From Candidatus Krumholzibacteriia bacterium (GTDB taxonomy: Bacteria > Krumholzibacteriota > Krumholzibacteriia > Krumholzibacteriales > Krumholzibacteriaceae): a stretch of 5,527 nucleotides of DNA. This document shows, in pieces, positions 1 to 5,527 of this stretch. The position numbers and the translations under genes were made by a program. Position 1 is the stretch's first letter, and each line of letters begins with the position of its first letter. The notes beneath the pieces were generated by a model. The model saw only the letters and a list, made by a program, of their open reading frames with translations. It was not told the origin of the DNA and made no database searches. The DNA lies in NCBI GenBank assembly GCA_028696635.1, contig JAQVGR010000145.1, positions 1 through 5,527 on the forward strand, given 5' to 3'.

Positions 1-1
1 C

Positions 2-724
2 GGCGGCCTCGATGAGACGTCCCGCGTAATCTCCCGGGGGGCGCTTGAACACGCTCCCCGCGTTGGGGATGTCGAGGGGGAATTTCCTCGCGCGCTCCTC
101 GCCGATCGCATCGAGGCGCTCGAGGACCCTTCGCGGCTCGGACGGGGTCAGACGGAGCCTCGCGCCGAGCAGCAGCCACCCCGAATCCTGGAAGATGCTC
201 CGGCGGTACCCGAATCCCGCCTCGTCCCCGGAGATCGAGCGGCGACGACCGGCGGGGGTTATCGCTGTGACGGAGACGAGGATCGAGGAGAGGTCTCCCT
301 CCTTCGTCCCCGCGTTCATCACGACGGCGCCCCCGAGTGTCCCCGGTATGCCGGCGATCGCTTCCATGCCGCCGAGCCCGTGCTCCGCGGCGGCCCGGGC
401 GACTTCCATCAGCCCCGCTCCGGCGTCGGCGTGCACCGTCCCCCGGGACGGGAACGAGACGGCCGCCCCGTCCCTGCGCATACAGATCACCATCCCGCCG
501 ATCCCCTCGTCGGGGGCGATCACGTTCGATCCCCATCCGATCACCGTCAGCGGGATCCCGCGGCGTATCGCTTCCCGGTAGACGAATTCCGCCTCGGCCG
601 CTCCGGAGGGCTCGGCGAAGAACTCGGCGTCGCCGCCGACCCGATAGGTCGTGTATCCGGAGAGAGGAACCGATTCCCGCAGCCGCTCTCCCATCCGTTC
701 GCGTATCGTCTCAATCGATCTCAT
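2..724 (-). CDS. murB: UDP-N-acetylenolpyruvoylglucosamine reductase MurB (5' part, cut by left edge)
   Basis: Cytoplasmic flavoenzyme of peptidoglycan synthesis: it reduces UDP-GlcNAc-enolpyruvate to UDP-MurNAc using NADPH and bound FAD. I translated the minus strand from ATG at 724; 241 codons are open to the left edge. Family landmarks in order: YTTYRVGGDAEFF (about 24-36), the FAD-binding GWGSN (63-67), AGIPGTLGGAVVMNAG (124-139), FGYRRS (171-176) and NAGSVFK (221-227), whose Ser224 matches the catalytic proton-donating serine, then GDYAGRLIEAA at the edge. The Arg174-Ser224 distance is about 50 residues against about 70 in E. coli MurB (Arg159-Ser229), which suggests the shorter type II form. 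The C-terminal part, with the last catalytic glutamate, lies outside the window. The start codon comes 3 bases after the murA stop. No good Shine-Dalgarno lies at normal spacing (a GGGGAGAG is about 20 bases upstream), so translational coupling to murA is likely. A second Met at residue 11 is possible but also lacks an obvious ribosome site. Confidence 0.95.
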   Translation of the reverse strand, partial: MRSIETIRERMGERLRESVPLSGYTTYRVGGDAEFFAEPSGAAEAEFVYREAIRRGIPLTVIGWGSNVIAPDEGIGGMVICMRRDGAAVSFPSRGTVHADAGAGLMEVARAAAEHGLGGMEAIAGIPGTLGGAVVMNAGTKEGDLSSILVSVTAITPAGRRRSISGDEAGFGYRRSIFQDSGWLLLGARLRLTPSEPRRVLERLDAIGEERARKFPLDIPNAGSVFKRPPGDYAGRLIEAA

Positions 725-727
725 CGA

Positions 728-1996
728 TCATTTCGCCGGGCGGCTCTCCCCGATTCGCCTGATCTTCGCGCCGAGGGATGCGAGCTTCTTCTCGAGGTTC
801 TCGTACCCCCGGTCTATCTGATAGACATTCTCCACACGAGTCGTGCCCGACGCGGCGAGGCCCGCGAGGACCGTCGCCGTCCCTCCGCGGAGGTCGGTCG
901 CCGAGACACGCGCCCCGCGGAGCCGCGCGCCCCCCGTGACGACGGCGCAGTTACCGTAGTTCTCAATATTCGCGCCGAAGGCCCGCAGCTGCTTGACATA
1001 GGCGAAACGGTCCGTGAAGCGCTGGTCCGTAATCGTCGACACGCCGGGAGCGCAGAGCGCGAGGACGGCGAACAGCGGCTGCAGATCGGAGTTGACGCCG
1101 GGATAGGGCGCCGTGAACATGTCGAACGGACGGAGTCCGTTCTTTGCCGATACGTATACCGAATTCCCCCACTCGAATATCCTCATCCCCGCCTCCTTGA
1201 GGTACTGCACATCGACGCGGAGCGTGGAGAGGTCATAATCGCGGATCACTATTTCGCTCCCCGTCACCCCGGCGGCGATCATGTATGTCATCGCCTCATC
1301 GCCTCCGGACATGACGGTGTGGGACGTCCCCTTCAGCCGGCGCACGCCGTCTATCGTGACGAGCCTGCTCGAAACTTCTATCTTCGCCCCCATACCCCGG
1401 AGGAACCCGGCAAAATCGGCTATCTCCGGCCGCGTGTTGGCGTTCCGGATGACCGTTCTTCCTTCGGCCCGGCACGCGGCGAGCATCACGTTCTCCGTGC
1501 CGGAGGTCGTCGGGAGATAGAAATCGATCTTCGCCCCGGCGAGCCCCCCCGTTCGTCCGGTGATTCCCTCGGGGGTCACCTCTATGTCGGCGCCGAGATC
1601 CTGCAGTCCCTTGATATGCAGATCGAATTTCCGCGTTCCGATATCGCAGCCTCCGGGGAACGGGAGCTCGACGCGGCCGAATTTCACCAGCATGACTCCG
1701 AGAAGAAGGAGCGAGTACCTGATCTTCGAGGCAAGATCCGCCGGCACGACGGGGCTCGACACGCCGCTCGGATCGATCGCGACCGTCGTTCCCTCCACCG
1801 TGACCGACGCCCCCATCTTCCGGAGGATCCGTATCGCCACCTTGATATCCGCCATCCTGACAGGGACGTTCCGGAGCTCGACGGTCCCCGTCGAGAGGAG
1901 GGAGCCGAACAGCATCGGCAGCGCGGCGTTCTTTGCGCCGCTCAGAACCACTTCCCCCTCGAGCCTCGCCCCCCCCTTGACCTCGAATATCGCCAT
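728..1996 (-). CDS. murA: UDP-N-acetylglucosamine 1-carboxyvinyltransferase MurA
   Basis: Cytoplasmic enzyme that transfers enolpyruvate from PEP to UDP-GlcNAc, the first committed step of peptidoglycan synthesis and the target of fosfomycin. The 422 residues are full length (E. coli 419). Visible active-site residues: SGAKN with Lys22-Asn23 at the same positions as E. coli, Arg93 (E. coli Arg91), PGGCDIGTR with Cys117 (E. coli Cys115) and Arg122 (Arg120), YPGVNSDLQ with Asp304 (Asp305), and IDRGYE with Arg396 (Arg397). The cysteine form, not the Asp form, is present, so fosfomycin sensitivity is expected but untested. The start at 1996 places Lys22 exactly, although its Shine-Dalgarno is weak. 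Oddities: the usual PDRIEAGT region reads SGGDEAMT (230-237), losing the Asp-Arg pair but keeping Glu234, and PTDMQ reads NSDLQ. This points to a divergent MurA branch. It is first in a two-gene run with murB, transcribed away from the M24 peptidase gene. Confidence 0.96.
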   Translation of the reverse strand: MAIFEVKGGARLEGEVVLSGAKNAALPMLFGSLLSTGTVELRNVPVRMADIKVAIRILRKMGASVTVEGTTVAIDPSGVSSPVVPADLASKIRYSLLLLGVMLVKFGRVELPFPGGCDIGTRKFDLHIKGLQDLGADIEVTPEGITGRTGGLAGAKIDFYLPTTSGTENVMLAACRAEGRTVIRNANTRPEIADFAGFLRGMGAKIEVSSRLVTIDGVRRLKGTSHTVMSGGDEAMTYMIAAGVTGSEIVIRDYDLSTLRVDVQYLKEAGMRIFEWGNSVYVSAKNGLRPFDMFTAPYPGVNSDLQPLFAVLALCAPGVSTITDQRFTDRFAYVKQLRAFGANIENYGNCAVVTGGARLRGARVSATDLRGGTATVLAGLAASGTTRVENVYQIDRGYENLEKKLASLGAKIRRIGESRPAK

Positions 1997-2119
1997 CGCG
2001 CTGACCCGCTTTCGGTTATCGGCCGGGGCCGTTTCAGGGCCCGGCCCTCCGGCCGCTGCGCCGCTGCGGCGAATACCGCATCGCTCGCAACGCCTTACGA
2101 GTACGACACGGGGAATGAT

Positions 2120-2125
2120 ATTGTA
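2120..2125 (-). promoter_or_regulatory. possible -10 element for murA-murB
   Basis: The minus strand reads TACAAT here, a 5 of 6 match to the TATAAT consensus, in the only AT-richer stretch upstream of murA. No convincing -35 box lies 16-18 bases upstream, and it would imply a leader of over 100 bases. It overlaps the proposed plus-strand -35 element, so at most one of the two may be real. This is weak evidence based on motif likeness only. Confidence 0.2.
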
Positions 2126-2149
2126 ATGGTCCGGGGATTTCCATATCTT
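2121..2149 (+). promoter_or_regulatory. candidate sigma-70-type promoter for the M24 peptidase gene
   Basis: TTGTAA (2121-2126) and TATCTT (2144-2149) are separated by exactly 17 bases. Each box matches 4 of 6 consensus positions. The site lies in the AT-richer core of the divergent intergenic region. It would start transcription near 2156, giving a leader of roughly 100 bases that contains the GC hairpin at 2218-2237. Promoter consensus in this lineage is not known to me, so this is a motif-based suggestion. Confidence 0.3.
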
Positions 2150-2217
2150 TTCTGCGTGCGGGAAGACTCAACTCATCTGTGGATGCGCCGATACGGCGTC
2201 GAGAACATGCTGCTGCG

Positions 2218-2237
2218 GCCGCGCCGAGCGGCGCGGC
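2218..2237 (+). other. GC-only hairpin in the leader of the M24 gene
   Basis: A perfect 8-bp inverted repeat, GCCGCGCC (2218-2225) and GGCGCGGC (2230-2237), encloses the four-base loop GAGC. It ends 3 bases before the Shine-Dalgarno at 2241. No T-run follows, so it is not a typical intrinsic terminator. It could modulate ribosome access or mRNA stability, or be chance in GC-rich DNA. A smaller 5-bp repeat, CGCCG-ATA-CGGCG (2186-2198), precedes it. The repeat is seen directly; any role is inferred. Confidence 0.45.
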
Positions 2238-2240
2238 GGG

Positions 2241-2246
2241 AAGGAG
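2241..2246 (+). promoter_or_regulatory. Shine-Dalgarno site that fixes the M24 gene start
   Basis: AAGGAG is followed by a 7-base gap before the ATG at 2254, close to ideal spacing. It is the strongest ribosome binding site in the window. It decides for ATG 2254 over an in-frame GTG at 2179, which would add 25 low-complexity Arg/Ala residues and has no comparable site. Confidence 0.8.
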
Positions 2247-2253
2247 ACGACCG

Positions 2254-3429
2254 ATGACAGGCGAGAAGATCGCGCAGGCGCCGGGGATCATGCGGGAAGA
2301 GGGGATCGACCTGTGGCTGACCTTCGTGCGCGAAAGCGAGGTTTCCCGCGATCCGGCGCTCGATCTGATCCTCGATGCGAACTGCACCTGGCAGTCGGCG
2401 TTCATGATCCCCGTCGACGGAAGACCGGTGGCGATCGTCGGCTCCCTCGACGAGACGAGGATCAGGGATGCCGGGGGGTTCGAGGTGATCGGATACACGA
2501 AGGGGATCGGCGCGTCCCTGATCGAGCAGCTCGAACGGCACTCGCCCCGCACGATCGCCGTCAACTTCTCAGAGAACGACGTGACCTCGGACGGGCTGTC
2601 CCACGGGATGTACCTGATCCTCGAGGGGTACCTCGGGGGCACCCCCTTCGCCGGCAGGCTCGTCAGCTCCGAGGGCCTGATATCGAAGCTGCGGGGCCGC
2701 AAGAGCCCCGAAGAGATCAGGCGGATCAAAAAGAACATCGACCTGACCGAGGAGATCTTCGACCGCGTCACCGCCTTCATGCGGCCGGGGATGACCGAGC
2801 GCGAGGTCGCGGCGTTCATCCTCTCGGAAGTCGACCGGCTCGGGGTGGAGACCTCGTGGGAGCGCGAGCTCTGCCCGTCGGTCTTCACAGGCCCCGAGTC
2901 GGCCGGCGCGCACGCCGGCCCGACCGATCGGGTGATCGAGCCGGGGCACGTGCTCAACATCGATTTCGGAACCCGCGCGGAGCGGTACTGCTCCGACATG
3001 CAGCGCACCTGGTATTTCCTGCGCAAGGGCGAGACCGCCGCGCCGCCCGAAGTGCTCGGGCCGTTCGATACGATCCGCGACGCTATCCGTCTCGCCGCCG
3101 AGGCGATCAGGCCGGGGATGCAGGGCAGGGAGATCGACGCGGTGGCGCGGGATCATATCACGGGGAAGGGATACCCCGAGTACCCCCATGCGCTCGGACA
3201 CCAGATCGGCCGCATGACGCACGACGGCGCCGGGCTCCTCTGTCCCGAATGGGAACGGTACGGCACGCTTCCGTACCTCGAGATCGAGGAAAACCAGGTC
3301 TACACGCTCGAGCCGCGCATCACGATACCGGGATTCGGCGTCGCCACCATGGAAGAGATCGTCGCCGTGCGCAAGGACGGGGGGGAATTTCTTTCTCACC
3401 CCCAGACCGAGATCATCCTGAGCGGCTGA
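2254..3429 (+). CDS. M24 family metallopeptidase, Xaa-Pro peptidase-like
   Basis: A 391-residue dinuclear-metal peptidase of the pita-bread (M24) fold, expected to cleave X-Pro peptide bonds in the cytoplasm as an aminopeptidase P or prolidase. The N-terminal creatinase-like domain covers about residues 1-140 and includes WLTFVRESEVSRDPALDLI (21-39) and TWQSAFMI (45-52). The catalytic domain begins near SPEEIRRIKK (151-160). The five metal ligands are all recognisable: Asp237 in NIDFG, Asp248 in CSDMQRT, His316 in GHQIG, Glu353 in TLEPR and Glu367 in TMEE. His323 in MTHDG matches the second conserved active-site histidine. No signal peptide or membrane segment is seen, so it should be intracellular. 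It is divergent from murA and convergent with the M14 gene, 12 bases from its stop, so it is probably monocistronic. Whether it acts on dipeptides (prolidase) or longer peptides (aminopeptidase P) cannot be settled from sequence, nor can a creatinase-like non-peptidase role be fully excluded. Confidence 0.92.
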   Translation: MTGEKIAQAPGIMREEGIDLWLTFVRESEVSRDPALDLILDANCTWQSAFMIPVDGRPVAIVGSLDETRIRDAGGFEVIGYTKGIGASLIEQLERHSPRTIAVNFSENDVTSDGLSHGMYLILEGYLGGTPFAGRLVSSEGLISKLRGRKSPEEIRRIKKNIDLTEEIFDRVTAFMRPGMTEREVAAFILSEVDRLGVETSWERELCPSVFTGPESAGAHAGPTDRVIEPGHVLNIDFGTRAERYCSDMQRTWYFLRKGETAAPPEVLGPFDTIRDAIRLAAEAIRPGMQGREIDAVARDHITGKGYPEYPHALGHQIGRMTHDGAGLLCPEWERYGTLPYLEIEENQVYTLEPRITIPGFGVATMEEIVAVRKDGGEFLSHPQTEIILSG

Positions 3430-3446
3430 ACGGCCCGCGATTCAGC
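3425..3446. terminator. inverted repeat spanning both convergent stop codons, possible weak bidirectional terminator
   Basis: GCTGAA (3425-3430) and TTCAGC (3441-3446) form a perfect 6-bp inverted repeat with a 10-base loop. Each arm holds the TGA stop of one of the two convergent genes, so both genes end in the same GCTGAA context. The stem is short and no T-run follows on either strand, so intrinsic termination would be weak. With only 12 bases between the genes, no other terminator is visible here. Confidence 0.25.
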
Positions 3447-5527
3447 GAATGAGCACGAGCTTGCGCGTGAACGAATGCTCCCCGATCGCGCAGCGGGCGA
3501 AGTAGACCCCGCCGGCCAGCGGCCGGCCGTCCGCGCCGCGTCCGTCCCACCGGACCGTGTGCGCCCCCGCCGGGAGATCTCCCTCGAAGGGAACCGCGAC
3601 GCGACGCCCCGCGACGTCGAATATCGAGACGCGCACCGGCGCGCGCCGGCCGGCGCCCCCCTCGCGCGCACCGACGACCAGCCGGATCGCCGTCGAGGGG
3701 TTGAACGGGTTCGGGTAGCTCCCCGAGACGCTCGATGCAGCCGGGACGGCGATGCCCTCGCCGGTAACGTCCGAGACAACCGTGAAGGCGTACCCGCTCC
3801 AGCGGCTCGCATGCCCCTCGGCGTCGCTCGCGCGAACCACGTACGCGTACTCCGCAGGGGCGGGCGGCTCTCGAACGAAAAACGTGTCCGGATGCGCAGC
3901 GGCGAGGGCGTTACGCTCGGCGTAGCCGGGAACTGGATCGATTTCGTCGATGTAGATTCCCTCCCCGTTGACCGAGGCGTCGGTGACATAGGCAAAACGC
4001 AGCAGGAGCGTCGAACCGGACGAGATCCCGCCGATCTGATCGAGAAAGAACTCGGCAGACACCCATCCCCCGGAACTTCCGGTAATCCCGTTTCCGCGAT
4101 TGGTTCCGTTCGGATCGTAATCTGTCGTCAGGTTTCCCGGAACTGAACCCCAGGTGAGGCCGCCGTCGAGGCTCGCCTCGAGATATGCATAATCCCAGTT
4201 CGTCTCGATGTCATACCAGAGCCGGCATGAGAACGAGGCGCCCAATATGCCGTACGGATACTGATCGACGAGGGTCATCGCGGCGTTGCGCGCATCGCCC
4301 CTGCCCGAATAGTAGCTCTCCGGCACCGTGTAGAACCGGGCGCCGCTCAGCGCGAACCCGCCGAATGTCCACACGTTCCCGTCCGCCGAGCCCGGATCGG
4401 TCGCTCCCGCGAAGTCGCGGTACTCGACGAGCTCCCAGGAGACGGGGGGGTTCGGATCCGACAGGGCGCCTTCGGACCAGGAGATGAGATGATACGGATC
4501 GGCGATGTCCTCGACCGGATAGAGCCGTGGCGGGAGCGGGACGAGAACGCTCCGCGGCTCGCCGGCCCGCCGCAGCAGGGTCAGGTTGAGCTCGAGGACG
4601 AGATCGAATGTCGGTTGTATCAGGTCGTCCGGAGGGGCGAATCCCCCCTGCTCGTACGAGTTCAGCTCGATCGTATAGCTGAAGATGCGGTTCTTCGAGG
4701 AGGTATCGCCGTACATCCAGTCGTCCGAATCGCCGTTGGTCGGGTAGAGGATGTCGGTGGCGGTGCAGCCGACCGCGAACCCGTTCCCCCGGGCGAGCGA
4801 GTCGCCGAGGACGGTGAACAGCTCGTGGTCTTCGGTGTATATCGCGTCGTACGCCCACGGATGGATGATCAGCTCGCTGTACGAGTGGTACGAGAGGGCT
4901 AGGGCGAACTCGCGGGCGTTGCAGAAATCCCGCACAGCCTGCGTCTCGGGCTCGCTGAACGGCGCGGGACCGCGATAGACGGCCGACGAGGTCGACGGCG
5001 ACGATCCGGCGTCGTCGTACCCCCACTGGTAGCCGTAGTTGCGGTTCAGGTCGACGCCGAAGGTCCCGTCGCCGTTGTTCCGGCGGTTCTTGCGCCACCA
5101 GGTCCACCAGTCCCCGCTGTTGTTGTTCTCGACGTAGACATGGCCGTCGGGATTGATCATCGGCGCGATCCAGACCTCGCGCCCGTCGACGAGATCGGTG
5201 ATCTGCGGGTTCGTTCCGTATCCGCCGAGCAGGTACTGGGCGAGCATCAGCGGGATCTCGACCGACATCAGCTCGCGGGCGTGATGGCACCCCATGATAA
5301 AAACTTCCGGCTCGTCTTCGTCCATCGCGGCTTGATCCGAAATCTTGATCGCGACCAGCAGCCGCCCCTCGTGAGAGGTCCCGATCGTATCAAGACGCGC
5401 AAGGAGCGGGAAGGCGGATGCCAGCGCGGAGAGCTCGGCCATCATCTCGTCGTACGTGTGATACCCGGCGAGATCCCCTTCCAGGCCCGAGGGCGCCGCG
5501 AGCGAGGCGCGCTCGAGGACCCGGGTC
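3442..5527 (-). CDS. secreted M14 zinc carboxypeptidase with C-terminal sorting domain (N-terminus cut by right edge)
   Basis: An exported metallocarboxypeptidase that should remove C-terminal residues from peptides. The frame stays open to the right edge, so 694 residues are visible and the true start and signal peptide lie outside. The ATG at 5445 is internal: the preceding in-frame residues GYHTYDE are the normal beginning of the M14 domain. Numbering from the first in-window codon (5526), zinc ligands are His82 and Glu85 (HHARE) and His214 (SYHSYS), substrate-binding residues are Arg145 (WWRKNR) and Asn161-Arg162 (DLNRNY), and the catalytic base is Glu287 (YTIELNSY). After the catalytic domain (about 21-320) come a beta-rich region resembling the immune inhibitor A C-terminal domain (about 334-532: FSCRLWYDIETNWDYAYLE, DGGLTW, GNGITGSSGGW, IYIDEI), a fibronectin-III-like stretch (about 535-587), and a FlgD-like/Por-type sorting tail (604-694) starting YPNPFNPSTAIRL and ending KLVLIR. 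It probably acts at the cell surface or outside. Substrate preference cannot be read. Confidence 0.93.
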   Translation of the reverse strand, partial: TRVLERASLAAPSGLEGDLAGYHTYDEMMAELSALASAFPLLARLDTIGTSHEGRLLVAIKISDQAAMDEDEPEVFIMGCHHARELMSVEIPLMLAQYLLGGYGTNPQITDLVDGREVWIAPMINPDGHVYVENNNSGDWWTWWRKNRRNNGDGTFGVDLNRNYGYQWGYDDAGSSPSTSSAVYRGPAPFSEPETQAVRDFCNAREFALALSYHSYSELIIHPWAYDAIYTEDHELFTVLGDSLARGNGFAVGCTATDILYPTNGDSDDWMYGDTSSKNRIFSYTIELNSYEQGGFAPPDDLIQPTFDLVLELNLTLLRRAGEPRSVLVPLPPRLYPVEDIADPYHLISWSEGALSDPNPPVSWELVEYRDFAGATDPGSADGNVWTFGGFALSGARFYTVPESYYSGRGDARNAAMTLVDQYPYGILGASFSCRLWYDIETNWDYAYLEASLDGGLTWGSVPGNLTTDYDPNGTNRGNGITGSSGGWVSAEFFLDQIGGISSGSTLLLRFAYVTDASVNGEGIYIDEIDPVPGYAERNALAAAHPDTFFVREPPAPAEYAYVVRASDAEGHASRWSGYAFTVVSDVTGEGIAVPAASSVSGSYPNPFNPSTAIRLVVGAREGGAGRRAPVRVSIFDVAGRRVAVPFEGDLPAGAHTVRWDGRGADGRPLAGGVYFARCAIGEHSFTRKLVLIR

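Noticed and set aside
713..731. Tiny frame starting ATG at 731 that overlaps the murA stop (ATGA) on the minus strand
   Set aside because: It ends after six codons. The conserved MurB sequence is in the frame of ATG 724.
2179..2253. 25-residue N-terminal extension of the M24 protein from GTG 2179
   Set aside because: The added residues are Arg/Ala-rich and lie across a GC hairpin. The ideal Shine-Dalgarno at 2241 points to ATG 2254.
380..2257. Long plus-strand open frame (625 codons) antisense to murB and murA
   Set aside because: It lies opposite two clearly recognisable enzymes, has Arg/Pro/His-rich low-information content, and matches no family I know. It is a GC-driven shadow frame.
2901..2920. 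Perfect 8-bp inverted repeat GGCCGGCG-CGCA-CGCCGGCC inside the M24 gene
   Set aside because: It lies within coding sequence where GC-rich Ala/Gly codons make such repeats easy by chance. Nothing nearby suggests a site.
2034..3026. Minus-strand open frame of 330 codons across the intergenic region and the M24 gene
   Set aside because: It is Ser/Arg-rich, antisense to conserved M24 coding sequence, and has no recognisable motif or ribosome site.
3379..3385. Seven-G run near the 3' end of the M24 gene (a similar run lies at 4444-4450 in the M14 gene)
   Set aside because: These were considered as possible frameshift or phase-variation sites. Both frames continue normally through the runs into conserved ends, so they are ordinary Gly/Pro codons.
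4211..5290. Minus-strand open frame of 359 codons overlapping the M14 gene
   Set aside because: It is a shifted frame of the same strand with Arg/Pro-rich translation. The M14 frame holds every catalytic motif.
1..5527. Search for a defence system, CRISPR array, mobile element, tRNA or riboswitch
   Set aside because: No repeat arrays, transposase, integrase, cloverleaf-like or aptamer-like structure could be recognised. The window is almost wholly explained by four known-family genes.

Overview
The window is a compact, GC-rich (by eye; not computed) bacterial chromosomal segment with four protein-coding genes. Two are cut by the window edges. No RNA gene, mobile element, CRISPR array or phage gene is visible. 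The best taxonomic clue is the C-terminus of the right-hand gene: a PNPFNP motif followed by a FlgD-like/Por-type sorting domain ending in KLVLIR. That tail is typical of secreted proteins in the Fibrobacteres-Chlorobi-Bacteroidetes superphylum and related GC-rich candidate phyla (Latescibacterota, Eisenbacteria, Krumholzibacteriota). The phylum assignment is an inference from that motif and base composition only.

Layout from left to right. (1) 2..724, minus strand: 5' portion of murB, running off the left edge. (2) 728..1996, minus strand: complete murA. The two form a murA->murB pair with 3 bases between stop and start, covering the first two committed steps of peptidoglycan precursor synthesis (UDP-GlcNAc to UDP-GlcNAc-enolpyruvate to UDP-MurNAc). 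(3) 1997..2253: a divergent intergenic region with an AT-richer core, a candidate plus-strand promoter, a perfect GC-only hairpin and a strong Shine-Dalgarno. (4) 2254..3429, plus strand: a complete cytoplasmic M24 (Xaa-Pro peptidase-like) metallopeptidase. (5) 3442..5527, minus strand: the C-terminal ~694 residues of a large secreted M14 zinc carboxypeptidase with an immune-inhibitor-A-like beta domain, a fibronectin-III-like stretch and the sorting domain. Its true start and any signal peptide lie off the right edge. Genes 4 and 5 converge with only 12 bases between stop codons, and both stops sit in the arms of one small inverted repeat.

Functionally this is mostly ordinary housekeeping: cell-wall precursor synthesis on one side, peptide turnover on the other (an intracellular proline-peptide hydrolase next to an exported carboxypeptidase, with no evidence of co-regulation because they are convergent). 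I see no convincing new multi-gene system. The points most worth a second look are a diverged MurA lacking the usual Pro-Asp-Arg motif, murA and murB lying in the same frame and separated only by TGA-TCG, the hairpin directly upstream of the M24 ribosome binding site, and the domain architecture of the exported M14 protein.
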